Of a stretch of 64,000 bases of DNA, positions 57,127-64,000 are shown one piece after another (the stretch's first letter is position 1; every line of letters begins with the position of its first letter). The notes beneath the pieces were generated by a model. It was not told the DNA's origin, ran no database searches, and saw only the letters and a list, made by a program, of their open reading frames with translations. The translations under genes and the position numbers were made by a program. The stretch comes from CATOSP01 sp965216155 (GTDB taxonomy: Bacteria > Chloroflexota > Dehalococcoidia > Lucifugimonadales > UBA3495): positions 1,674,001 to 1,738,000 of the forward strand of contig CBDCFD010000007.1 of NCBI GenBank assembly GCA_965216155.1. The letters are read 5' to 3'.

Positions 57127-58253
57127 TTATGGGGCGCCCATCGCAGCGAACCGTTCCGGGGCAAAGCCACCGACGGGAAGACTGGTTTCACCCTGGCATA
57201 TCAATTCCGACACCGCCTTCCCCATCCCGGGGCTTAGAAGGACTCCCTTCTTGCCCGCTCCCGTCGCCAAGTACACGTTGTCCCACCCCGCGGGCTTCCC
57301 GATTATCGGCAGCCAATCGGGGGTCACCGGGCGCAGGCACGCCGTGTGCAGGGCGACCCGGGCATCTGCCAAGTCTGGCAGCAACCTGACCGCCCCGTCA
57401 CGGAGAGACTTTTCCGCTGAGTTGGTCAGTGTCTTATCAAATCCCTTCCATTCTTCGGTTGCGCCGCACCAGACCAACCCGTCAGGTTTGGAGTAGATGG
57501 AGCCGCCCCCGCCGGATATGTCATGTGAGATGGGAGGTCCGGGCAATTCCATGCGCAGGATCTCGCCCTTCAGTGGGTCCACGGGGATGTACGTATTAAG
57601 CCAAGGCTCGGCCAGGCGTGACCAAGGGCCCATGGCCAAGACTACTTGACCGCAGGATATCGTGCCATCCGCCAATTTGACTCCCGTGACGCGGCCGCCC
57701 GCCGTCTCCAGCCCGTAAATCTCTCCAGGCCGGACGGATGCGCCTCGTTTCTTCGCCGCCTCTACCAGGGCCTGGGTGTATTTGTAGCTATCAAGAGCCG
57801 CGTTACCCCTAGTGTAGAGCGCCCCCACCGCTTTCGTGGTTACGCGGGGTTCCAATGCGGCAAGTTCCCCTGGTTCCAGCCAATGGGCTTCGAAACCGTC
57901 GACGCCACTAAATATGTCCAGGGTCTCTTGTAGTTCAGGTAGGCCGGACTCTTCCAAGGCAAGCCGGATGGAGGACATGACGCGCCCGTCGTACTCGATT
58001 CCGGTCTCCTCGGGAAGTTCTTCCCACAGTCCCATGTGCAGGCAGTACGATTCCCAAGCCAACGCGCCCAGCCTGCCCGGTATCTCCGCGCCCTGCAGGG
58101 GGTCAGACCGCCGGCTGAGAACCCCGATGCCTGACTGGCGATAGCCTCACGTTCGATGATAGTCGCGTTTACCCCTGCCCTGGACAGGTAATAGGCGACG
58201 GCGCTGCCCGCCGCGCCTCCACCGACTATCACTACATCAACGGTTTCTATCAT
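57127..58253 (-). pseudogene. FAD-dependent amine/glycine oxidase (DAO family) with one frameshift
   Basis: The N-terminus MIETVDVVIVGGGAAGSAVA holds the dinucleotide-binding GGGAAG. After SGFSAGGLTP the frame moves at a C5 run (near 58100) to PLQGAEIPGRLGALAWES and continues to the end: YDGRVMSSIRLALEESGLPE, LKGEILRMELPGPPISHDIS and the C-terminal FAD block IGKPAGWDNVYLATGAGKKG. One extra C would restore a full protein of about 375 residues, resembling glycine/sarcosine oxidases that oxidise secondary or primary amines. The homopolymer context makes a consensus error plausible. Confidence 0.72.
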
Positions 58254-58704
58254 TGGGACACCCCCCCGTACTTGGACTTAGATTAAGACTTAGGGTAGCT
58301 CGGATCGGATCGGATCGAGAAAGAGGAATAGCGGGAATTACCGCATGGCCTTTTATATTATTACCCAGAACCAGTCATCCCGTCGCCCCAGCGAAGGCTG
58401 GGACCCAGAAATGTCGATGTGACAGAACGTGCCCCAAGGGGGGTATTCCCGGATTCCGGCACCCGTATCCGGTACGGGGCAGGCTTTTCGCGGGAAATAC
58501 CCATGGCCTTGCGAGGGCCACACATGAGGATGAAAATCGCCTATTTTCATAGTAATTGCGGTTGGGCGCCGGAATGACGGGTGGGTGAGACCGGCGCAAA
58601 CGCCCGGTCGACCGAGACAACTGAAAGACCTTGCCGATTGTAGAACACGTTTGGCTTCCGGGCCAGGGCAGTTGGACATGGGTCGGGCGGCGGGGTCTCA
58701 CGGT
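58254..58704. repeat. Cluster of dispersed intergenic repeats
   Basis: No gene here. GGATC is repeated three times near 58302. A segment with CAGCGAAGGCTGGGACCCAG (58390-58410) resembles mosaic repeats seen in many bacterial intergenic regions. GGATTCCGGC and CGCGGGAAATAC flank an inserted palindromic element (58462-58485). CGCCGGAATGACGG near 58570 is another repeat-like end. The frames through it encode only repeat-derived peptides. Confidence 0.6.
58462..58485 (+). repeat. Palindromic insertion element copy 8 (intergenic)
   Basis: CCCGTA, loop TCCGG, TACGGGG and the CAGGCT tail on the plus strand, 24 bp, inserted in a dispersed repeat so that CCGGCA and TTTCGCGGG flank it. It shows that the family is not confined to transposase genes. 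Confidence 0.8.
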
Positions 58705-59061
58705 TCAGAAGGGGACGGGCTGGAACGAGCGGGGGACCAGGCCGCGCTCCGCGGCTTTAGGGAGCAGGCTCCGCAGGACATCGTTGGCCTGGGGGAGGAC
58801 CCGGGCCTCGAGGCAACGCTTCAAGTAGTCGTGGAGAACCAAGAGGCGCCGCGGGCGGAAGCCGCGGGCGGTCATCCGCTTGAACAATACCTGGGTCCAC
58901 TCCAGGAGGGACAAATGGGGACCGGGCTTGGAACCGGTTACGGCGTTGGTCATGTCATCGCAAAAGTCCAGGGCCAAGGGCCGGAGGCGGTAGACCTCGA
59001 GTTCGGCGGCATATTTTCGGCAGAGGGCGTCCACCTGAGTCCTGAGTTGGGAAAAAGTCAT
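58705..59061 (-). CDS. Conserved-looking hypothetical helical protein (118 aa)
   Basis: Unrecognised. MTFSQLRTQVDALCRKYAAE, LEVYRLRPLALDFCDDMTNA, EWTQVLFKRMTARGFRPRRL and ANDVLRSLLPKAAERGLVPR suggest a compact basic helical protein, with composition typical of real genes. GAGGT lies before the ATG. Its start overlaps the upstream frame by ATGA. Function unknown; a role in a mobile or plasmid-derived unit is possible but unsupported. Confidence 0.55.
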   Translation of the reverse strand: MTFSQLRTQVDALCRKYAAELEVYRLRPLALDFCDDMTNAVTGSKPGPHLSLLEWTQVLFKRMTARGFRPRRLLVLHDYLKRCLEARVLPQANDVLRSLLPKAAERGLVPRSFQPVPF

Positions 59062-59362
59062 TGCTTTACCTCTTCAAGCTGGGAAATGCCGGTATCGCGG
59101 GCGGCCTGGGCAATGGAAGGCGAGAGTGCGACGGCGGGCAATTGGGCCTGCCGGCAGGGAGTGGGACGGAGAATTTCGATTTCCCGGTCATTTCCGGACA
59201 AATCCGGCGCTTCCGGACCGGCGGGCCGGCCGGGAGCGGATTCCGGGGAGCGACGGAGAGGCCGGGGGGCGGGTTGCCTTGTTAGCTTTTTTGGACATTC
59301 AACATCGCGTTGCCTCAGTGGCTGTCCTGAATGGGCCCGGCCCTTATGGGGAGTTACGGGTC
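59058..59362 (-). CDS. Possible upstream ORF overlapping the 118-aa gene
   Basis: The minus frame is open from 59402 and ends in TGA overlapping the next ATG (ATGA). Only the last 45 residues look protein-like: LSPSIAQAARDTGISQLEEV resembles a helix-turn-helix. The start of the open frame lies within a promoter-like TATAAT (59376-59371), so the true start, if any, is further in. Low confidence. Confidence 0.25.
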
Positions 59363-59385
59363 GGACATATATTATAGTACAGAAG

Positions 59386-59402
59386 TTGTCATTACATGAC
59401 AA
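59386..59402. promoter_or_regulatory. Operator-like palindrome between divergent units
   Basis: TTGTCAT-TAC-ATGACAA is a perfect 7-bp inverted repeat. It lies between a minus-strand TATAAT (59376-59371) and the plus-strand promoter of fmdB, so one regulator could control both directions. Confidence 0.5.
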
Positions 59403-59421
59403 GGGGAGTGCCGGGGGCTGC

Positions 59422-59451
59422 GTGACATTCCTGCCGGACGCCGGTTATAAT
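59422..59451 (+). promoter_or_regulatory. Promoter of the FmdB-like gene
   Basis: GTGACA (59422-59427), an 18-base spacer and TATAAT (59446-59451) lie 26 bases before the ATG at 59477; GAGGGAGTGAG serves as the ribosome site. Confidence 0.6.
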
Positions 59452-59476
59452 TTAAGCAGTATTGAGGGAGTGAGCC

Positions 59477-59725
59477 ATGCCGATCTACGAATACTACTGC
59501 GCCGAATGCGGTTCCGAATTTGATCTCATGCGGTCTGTGTCTCAGGCTGACGACCCGGCCCCATGCCAGGGGTGCGGGAATCCAGCCCGGCGGCAACTGA
59601 CCACTTTTTCCTTCAAGTCCGACACCTTCACCGCGCCGCGGCTCAAGCGCTCGACCCAGCGTCCGCTGAGGTCTCACGATCGCCCAGAGTCCGCCGAGAC
59701 CCCGGAAGACAGTCCGGCTGCCTGA
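59477..59725 (+). CDS. FmdB-family zinc ribbon protein
   Basis: The 82-residue protein begins MPIYEYYCAECGSEFDLMRS with Cys8/Cys11 and a second pair Cys30/Cys33 (CQGC), followed by the LTTFSFKSDTF segment common to FmdB/CxxC_CxxC_SSSS proteins. The C-terminal tail is Pro/Arg-rich and disordered. These proteins are putative zinc-dependent regulators. Monocistronic. Confidence 0.85.
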   Translation: MPIYEYYCAECGSEFDLMRSVSQADDPAPCQGCGNPARRQLTTFSFKSDTFTAPRLKRSTQRPLRSHDRPESAETPEDSPAA

Positions 59726-59840
59726 CAGGAGCCGCGTCCCCGGGATATTCCAGACGCCGCGGTTGAGGGAGTTCACCGTCCAACCCCACCGGTTTCTGAG
59801 ACCGGAGAGCCTGATTTTGTCCTCGGGATCGTAGGACCGG

Positions 59841-60200
59841 CTATTGCCTGGTGGGCCGTCCTGCCGGGGGATCTTCCCCTCCCCTGGCCTCATTGCAGGC
59901 GATGCAGGTGCATAGCGACAGCAGCCAACGGTAGGTGTACAGGCCGGTGTAGTGGGTGTCGCTCCAGAGGAACTGCAGCGCATAGTTTCCCACCGGCATT
60001 TGGTCCAACGCTTTCACGTCCCGGGGCACCGATTCGGGGTCAAGGCGCGGCCTCCCGCTCATCTCGTCGACGCAACTGGCGCATGGGCACCGGAGGCGCA
60101 GATAGCGGTGTGGATAGGGGCTGCGGTGGCCGTCGTTCCAAAGGACCACGATGGCCTGGTCCCCAAGGGACACTTCAGTAGGTAGGACTGGTTGTTGCAT
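59841..60200 (-). CDS. DUF971 family protein (gamma-butyrobetaine hydroxylase N-terminal-like)
   Basis: The 119-residue protein has VVLWNDGHRSPYPHRYLRLR followed by CPCASC, a zinc-binding Cys cluster, then NYALQFLWSDTHYTGLYTYR, the DUF971 signature. A second Cys pair (CTCIAC) is near the C-terminus. DUF971 occurs alone or fused to Mrp-type Fe-S carriers and is thought to be linked to iron-sulfur assembly. It lies 33 bases after the ThDP-enzyme gene on the same strand, so it may be co-transcribed. Confidence 0.8.
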   Translation of the reverse strand: MQQPVLPTEVSLGDQAIVVLWNDGHRSPYPHRYLRLRCPCASCVDEMSGRPRLDPESVPRDVKALDQMPVGNYALQFLWSDTHYTGLYTYRWLLSLCTCIACNEARGGEDPPAGRPTRQ

Positions 60201-60233
60201 CTCGCCTTTCGTTGTCTCCGGAATTTCGGGTGG

Positions 60234-61931
60234 TTAGGAATTGGCCTGGGGCGCCTGCACTTCGGAAAGCCTAGCGGGACGCGGCATCTCGTCGGGGTCC
60301 GTGGGGATTTCGATGATGCTGGGTCCGCCGGCTTTCAGGGCTTCCATGAACACGTCGCCAATGTCTTCCGGCCTCTCCACGTAGAACCCTGTGCCGCCGA
60401 ACAGCTCCGCAAACTTGTCGAACCGGGGATTGTTTGTGTCCGCTCCCACATAACGCTCGTTGAATCCGTAACGTTGGTAAGCCTTTTCCGATCCCCAGCA
60501 ATTATTATTCATAACCACGGAGACCACTTGCAACCCGTATTGAACCGCCGTTGAGAACTCTTGGGCGTTGAACATGAACCCGCCGTCGCCGTTGAAATTC
60601 ACCACGGGCCGGTTGGGGGCAGCCAGCTTGGCTCCGAGGGAAGCGGGGAAGCTGAAACCCAGCCCTCCCAGGTCCAGGGAAGTCATGAGGCTGCGGGGTT
60701 CGTAATAGTTGAGCCGGTCCTGTCCGAAGTTGGGCGCAAGGCCCGCATCCAGGGCCACGATGGCGTCCCTGGGCATCACCTTGCGGAGTTCGGCGTAGAC
60801 CCTCTGCGGCTTGATAGGCAGGGAGTCGAGGCGTCCCTCGTCGTCCAGGCGTTGCTTCCGCCGGGCAACCCAGTCCGCGATCTCGCCGGTCCACTGTGAG
60901 TTGGGCCGCGGCTCGGCTTCCTGCACGTGATCGAGCAGACCTTGCATCACCGCCTTGGCGTCCCCCTCAATTCCCACGGAAACAGGGTAGTTGCGTCCCA
61001 ACTCCTCAGGGTCGATCTCGATCTGGATGATGTTTGATTCCGGATTTATGAAGCGGTTGTCAAAAAAGGTAGTCGACTGGCCCAACCGGGTCCCCACGGC
61101 CAGGATTACGTCGGCCTGGCGGATGGCCTCGGCACCCTCTTCGGCTCCCAGCCTTCCCAGGTGGCCGAGGAAGTGAGGATGGTCGTTTGGCACGGCGTCG
61201 GCCCTGCCATAGGACGTTACGATAGCCGCACCCAGGATGTTGGCCAACCGGCCTACCTCGTCACCCGCATTGCTCCACTGGACTCCGCCGCCGGCCAAAA
61301 TCACGGGCCGTTGAGCGCCAAGCAACAGGTTCGCGGAACGCTGGACCAGGTTGCGGTCTCCTGGATTGCGGGTCTGCCCGGACCGGTAGTGTTCGGGAGG
61401 CAGCAGGTCCAACTCCACCTCCGCACCCGGCAGCAGGTCGCGGGGGATGTCCAGCATCACGGGACCCATCTTGCCTGATGTGGCCACGCGGAACGCATGG
61501 CGCAGAGCGTCGGGCAGGCGTTCTATCTTGTTAATGGAGAAGGCGGCCTTGGTAATCGGACGGAACAGGGCGACCTGGTCGAATTCCTGGGTCGAGTCCC
61601 GGTGCTGGTGATCCCGCGAGGCCGATGGGGCGATCACCAGCACCGGGGAATGGGCCACGTAGGCCGATCCGATCCCGTAGGTCAGGTTGAGCACGCCCGG
61701 ACCGTTGGTGGCGAGGCACACGCTGGGTGCGCCGGAGATACGGCTGAAACCATCCGCCATAAGAGCCGCGCCCTGTTCGTGGCGGACTCCGATGAAGTGC
61801 AGGTCGTCTCGGTCATAAAGCGGGTCAAGGATGTCCAGGAAAGAAGACCCCACAATCCCGAAGATGTGAGAGACACCCTCCTGCCTCAACATCTCGATGA
61901 CCGCCTCGCCAGCTTTGAATTTTTCTGCCAT
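60234..61931 (-). CDS. ThDP-dependent enzyme, acetolactate synthase/oxalyl-CoA decarboxylase-like
   Basis: At 565 residues from the ATG at 61931 (GGAGGTG upstream), it has the full set of motifs: VRHEQGAALMADGFSR with the activating Glu, GGGVQWSNAGDEVGRLANIL in the middle domain, and NFNGDGGFMFNAQEFSTAVQ...VVMNNNCWG for ThDP-Mg. It belongs to the large catalytic-subunit family that includes acetolactate synthase, glyoxylate carboligase and sulfoacetaldehyde acetyltransferase. No regulatory subunit is adjacent, so a catabolic role is favoured. It contrasts with the altered paralogue at 11186. Confidence 0.87.
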   Translation of the reverse strand: MAEKFKAGEAVIEMLRQEGVSHIFGIVGSSFLDILDPLYDRDDLHFIGVRHEQGAALMADGFSRISGAPSVCLATNGPGVLNLTYGIGSAYVAHSPVLVIAPSASRDHQHRDSTQEFDQVALFRPITKAAFSINKIERLPDALRHAFRVATSGKMGPVMLDIPRDLLPGAEVELDLLPPEHYRSGQTRNPGDRNLVQRSANLLLGAQRPVILAGGGVQWSNAGDEVGRLANILGAAIVTSYGRADAVPNDHPHFLGHLGRLGAEEGAEAIRQADVILAVGTRLGQSTTFFDNRFINPESNIIQIEIDPEELGRNYPVSVGIEGDAKAVMQGLLDHVQEAEPRPNSQWTGEIADWVARRKQRLDDEGRLDSLPIKPQRVYAELRKVMPRDAIVALDAGLAPNFGQDRLNYYEPRSLMTSLDLGGLGFSFPASLGAKLAAPNRPVVNFNGDGGFMFNAQEFSTAVQYGLQVVSVVMNNNCWGSEKAYQRYGFNERYVGADTNNPRFDKFAELFGGTGFYVERPEDIGDVFMEALKAGGPSIIEIPTDPDEMPRPARLSEVQAPQANS

Positions 61932-62142
61932 GGACAACACCTCCAGAGTTTGGCGGTGGACCAGAAGTATCGAATCCGGTTTTGGTCCACATCGGGAACG
62001 CTCATCCCCGGTGTCCACCACCGGGCGGAGAGCGTTGACTTGCTTGCAAGTTAAGGCTTAGAGACCCATGACCTCACGGGGCGCGAGCGACAGTTGAGGT
62101 AGCTTTTCCGATCTCAGGGAGTCCGCTCCGTAGACCACTAAA

Positions 62143-62260
62143 AAACTATCTCAAAACCCACTGAATCTACTGAAATTCCGCCGGTCGCCAGCCGAGGTCA
62201 TGGATTCCCGCTTTCGCGGGAAAGACGAGTTGGTAGGCTCGCCTAGTTTTGAGATAGTTT
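62143..62260. mobile_element. MITE-like element with 15-bp terminal inverted repeats
   Basis: AAACTATCTCAAAAC (62143-62157) is exactly inverted at 62246-62260. The 118-bp unit contains an internal hairpin (ATTCCCGC / GCGGGAA, near 62205). CTAA on both outer sides suggests a 4-bp target duplication. It encodes nothing and directly abuts the broken end of a uma2-like gene. Confidence 0.6.
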
Positions 62261-62410
62261 CTAACTCCTGCCTGTACCCCTGAGAGCCGGGTCCCGGTAG
62301 ACCTCGATTCTGCCGCCGCTCAGGTCTATCAACCATATTTCAGGAATGCCGGATCTGGCGTACAGATGCGCCTTTTGACTTGCATCCGTGTCCAGCGTCC
62401 CGCGTTGTGT
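62261..62410 (-). pseudogene. Uma2-family (DUF820) nuclease remnant
   Basis: The minus frame reads DTDASQKAHLYARSGIPEIW, then LIDLSGGRIEVYRDPALRG and TAG, matching the C-terminal half of Uma2 PD-(D/E)xK proteins (K-x-x-x-Y-A-x-x-G-V/I-P-E-x-W). The N-terminal half with the first catalytic Asp is missing, and an in-frame TGA lies upstream. The MITE-like element touches its stop codon. Confidence 0.65.
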
Positions 62411-62596
62411 CCGTCATGAAACCTGGTTAACCAAGACTAGGTAGCAGTGTACCACAACGGTTAATTCGGTCGAGAAAGCGTTGGTTGCCCAGGGCAATTC
62501 CGTCGATTGACTCCCCTTTACGCAGACCATACAATTCAGGACGTCCCTTAGAATCAGGCGCTGCTCCCTTCATTCCGGGTGGGGCAGGGAAGTCGC

Positions 62597-62628
62597 GTTT
62601 AAGAATACCACGGTTTAAGAATACCACG
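62597..62628. repeat. Tandem 16-bp duplication
   Basis: GTTTAAGAATACCACG is present twice (the second copy ends at 62628) about 25 bases before the crotonase gene start. Confidence 0.8.
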
Positions 62629-62652
62629 ATGGAAAGGCATTAAGGAGGTCCG

Positions 62653-63432
62653 ATGGCTTACGAGCATATTCTTTTGGAAAAAGAGTCCGGGGTGGCGATC
62701 ATTACCCTGAATCGCCCCGAAGTATTGAACGCCATGAACCGGAAGCTGAGCACCGAGCTGCACGAATGCGTGATGGATATGAACGCGGACGATGAGATCG
62801 GCTGCATCGTGATTACCGGCACAGGCGAGCGGGCCTTCTCGGCTGGCGGCGATATACACGAGCAACGGGAGACGGCCCAGCTTTCCGAAGAGGAGCAGGC
62901 GGCCTGGAGCACAGGCAGGGAAGGTTGGTCCTACGATATTTCCGCATCGCCCAAGCCAGTCATCGGAATGATGAACGGCCTCGCCTACGGCGGAGCGGCG
63001 GTGCTGTCGTCGTCCCTGGATTTCCGGATCGGCTGCGAAAACACCAGGTTCCGTTTCCTGGCCGTGGCGTACGGCAGGATCAATTGCTCCTGGACCCTGC
63101 CCAACCAGGTGGGTTGGCCGATGGCCAAGGAACTGCTGTTTACCGGCAGAGTGGTCGAGGCCGAGGAGGCATACAGGATAGGTCTTTTGAACCACCTGGT
63201 GCCCAAGGAAGAGCTTCGGGACAAGACTATGGAGATCGCCACGACCATTGCAGGCAACCGGCACGAGTCAGTGCAGGGGTTCAAGCGGCTCTTGCTGGAA
63301 GGCCGGGGAGCGGACCTCCGCCAGCAGTACGAAAACGAACGTTACTTCAACCGCGAGGTGGTCCAGGGTTACGGTGTGGAGCAGGCGTTCCCGGAGTTCA
63401 TTTCAAGGAGGGGACGCCCTCTCTCTGATTAG
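62653..63432 (+). CDS. Enoyl-CoA hydratase/isomerase (crotonase) family protein
   Basis: The 259-residue protein starts MAYEHILLEKESGVAIITLN, with NRPEVLNAMNRKLSTELHEC, the oxyanion block ITGTGERAFSAGGDIHEQRE, and MNGLAYGGAAVLSSSLDFRI. The hydratase glutamates are not seen (aligned segments LAYGGAAVLSSSLD and AVAYGRINCSWTLPNQVG), so it is probably not a simple hydratase. AAGGAGG stands before the ATG. A 16-bp tandem duplication lies just upstream. It stands alone with a decayed hisB fragment downstream on the other strand. Confidence 0.87.
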   Translation: MAYEHILLEKESGVAIITLNRPEVLNAMNRKLSTELHECVMDMNADDEIGCIVITGTGERAFSAGGDIHEQRETAQLSEEEQAAWSTGREGWSYDISASPKPVIGMMNGLAYGGAAVLSSSLDFRIGCENTRFRFLAVAYGRINCSWTLPNQVGWPMAKELLFTGRVVEAEEAYRIGLLNHLVPKEELRDKTMEIATTIAGNRHESVQGFKRLLLEGRGADLRQQYENERYFNREVVQGYGVEQAFPEFISRRGRPLSD

Positions 63433-63454
63433 GAAGACCCCTTGGACTTCGAGG

Positions 63455-63589
63455 TCAGCCGGTGATAGCGCCCTTGGTGCTGGGGACCTGCTGACCTCCC
63501 CGTGGATCGGGTTCCACGGCGTCGCGCAGGGCGCGGGCCAAGGCTTTGAAGAGGGCTTCTGCCTTGTGGTGTGGCTCGATGCCGGTGAC
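63455..63589 (-). pseudogene. hisB: hisB (imidazoleglycerol-phosphate dehydratase) C-terminal fragment
   Basis: The minus frame reads TGIEPHHKAEALFKALARAL, then RDAVEPDPRG and VPSTKGAITG followed by TGA. This is the HisB C-terminus with the metal-binding HH and PSTKG. An in-frame TGA lies immediately upstream, so only about 44 codons remain. Confidence 0.75.
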
Positions 63590-63612
63590 TCACGAATAGG
63601 CGGGTAAGGCAC

Positions 63613-63855
63613 TCATGCCGACATCTTCATCTTGCGAGCGTGGGTGATGTCCTCATTGGATACTGAGCGAGCTTGTGATGGCAAGACCGTCGCAATGGCC
63701 ACCGTTTCGCCGCAGGGAGTCATAAACTCCACCACCATAGCTTGCTCCGCAGGGTGGACGTGGATGATGGTGCCAACGTCCCCGGCCTTGAGTTCTTCCT
63801 GTTCGTCTCCTGAAACGTCGCCGGTTAGAACGATTTGTTCATGCTCTTTGAACAT
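63613..63855 (-). CDS. DUF4926 family protein
   Basis: An 80-residue protein starting MFKEHEQIVLTGDVSGDEQE, then LKAGDVGTIIHVHPAEQAMV and VEFMTPCGETVAIATVLPSQ, a small SH3-like barrel typical of DUF4926. AGGAG six bases before the ATG at 63855 fixes the start. These genes often lie next to DUF6883 or similar partners in putative toxin-antitoxin pairs; no partner is visible before the window ends. Confidence 0.75.
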   Translation of the reverse strand: MFKEHEQIVLTGDVSGDEQEELKAGDVGTIIHVHPAEQAMVVEFMTPCGETVAIATVLPSQARSVSNEDITHARKMKMSA

Positions 63856-64000
63856 TCTCATCTCCTGCGAGGGTGTGCAGTAATCAGCCTGGGACATTCG
63901 CTCCCGGAATCCACCTGCCAGACGGTACGGACTCTAGGGTTCCGTCCATCTGGAGATTGGATTGCGCCATCCACGTGATACCGCGGACCATGGACTGTCT

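Noticed and set aside
58302..58318. Triple GGATC repeat considered as a CRISPR-like or iteron array
   Set aside because: Only three 5-bp units without spacers.
1..64000. tRNA, rRNA, riboswitch and CRISPR arrays
   Set aside because: Read for cloverleaf-like ends, CCA tails, conserved riboswitch cores and regularly spaced repeats in the larger intergenic gaps; none recognised by eye.
63898..64000. Last 100 bases as the start of another gene
   Set aside because: Frames are too short to judge and show no motif.

Overview
The window is high-GC DNA, probably from a Chloroflexota of the SAR202/Dehalococcoidia type. That is an inference from gene content: four luciferase-like flavin monooxygenases, four MFS carriers (one broken), two CaiB/BaiF CoA-transferases, two crotonase-fold proteins, HpaB, a class III aminotransferase, small alpha-beta-barrel oxygenases and a 2-oxoacid:ferredoxin oxidoreductase. 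This looks like a heterotroph degrading diverse, partly recalcitrant organic acids. No rRNA, tRNA or CRISPR array was recognised.

Layout. 1-0.9 kb: broken IS66-type transposase. 1-7.8 kb: MFS carrier, double EthD-like protein, and an operon of three flavin monooxygenases with an amidohydrolase. 7.9-11.1 kb is a gene graveyard: an IS3-type element inside a gatB remnant, an ankyrin protein, an MqsRA-like toxin-antitoxin locus with a frameshifted toxin and a clear operator-promoter, and an acetyl-CoA synthetase tail. 11-15.3 kb: unusual ThDP enzyme, broken MFS carrier, periplasmic-binding-like protein. 15.4-22.4 kb is accessory: an SF2 helicase with zinc ribbon, three tandem HEPN-like paralogues, HpaB, and an operon of a small protein, a membrane-anchored coiled-coil protein and a glycine-zipper protein with a nuclease-like motif. 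22.6-34.3 kb: huge Asp-box propeller protein, desaturase, flavin monooxygenase, MFS carriers, thioredoxin and glutaredoxin, ABM monooxygenase and aminotransferase. 34.4-41.7 kb: a co-directional run of CoA-transferases, crotonase, acyl-CoA ligase, TPR protein and TenA. 41.7-43.1 kb: IS630/Tc1-like element. 43-50.4 kb: hydroxyacid oxidase, two paralogous coiled-coil/nuclease-like proteins, a 27-bp perfect palindrome, and a FadR-type regulator leading a por operon. 50.5-64 kb: NfeD/SPFH pair, DUF429, MeaB, a cysteinyl-tRNA synthetase joined to a glycosyltransferase domain, an amine oxidase, dispersed repeats, FmdB, DUF971, an acetolactate-synthase-like enzyme, a MITE-like element, another crotonase, and fragments of uma2 and hisB.

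The most striking signal is a family of 23-25 bp palindromic insertions (eight copies seen). Seven lie inside the two transposase genes and one in an intergenic repeat. Four are exactly 24 bp and add the octapeptide PVSSTGQA in frame; three shift the frame. The second is the CysRS-GT2 fusion. Several genes carry single frameshifts or stops; some lie at homopolymers and may be consensus errors, others look like true decay.
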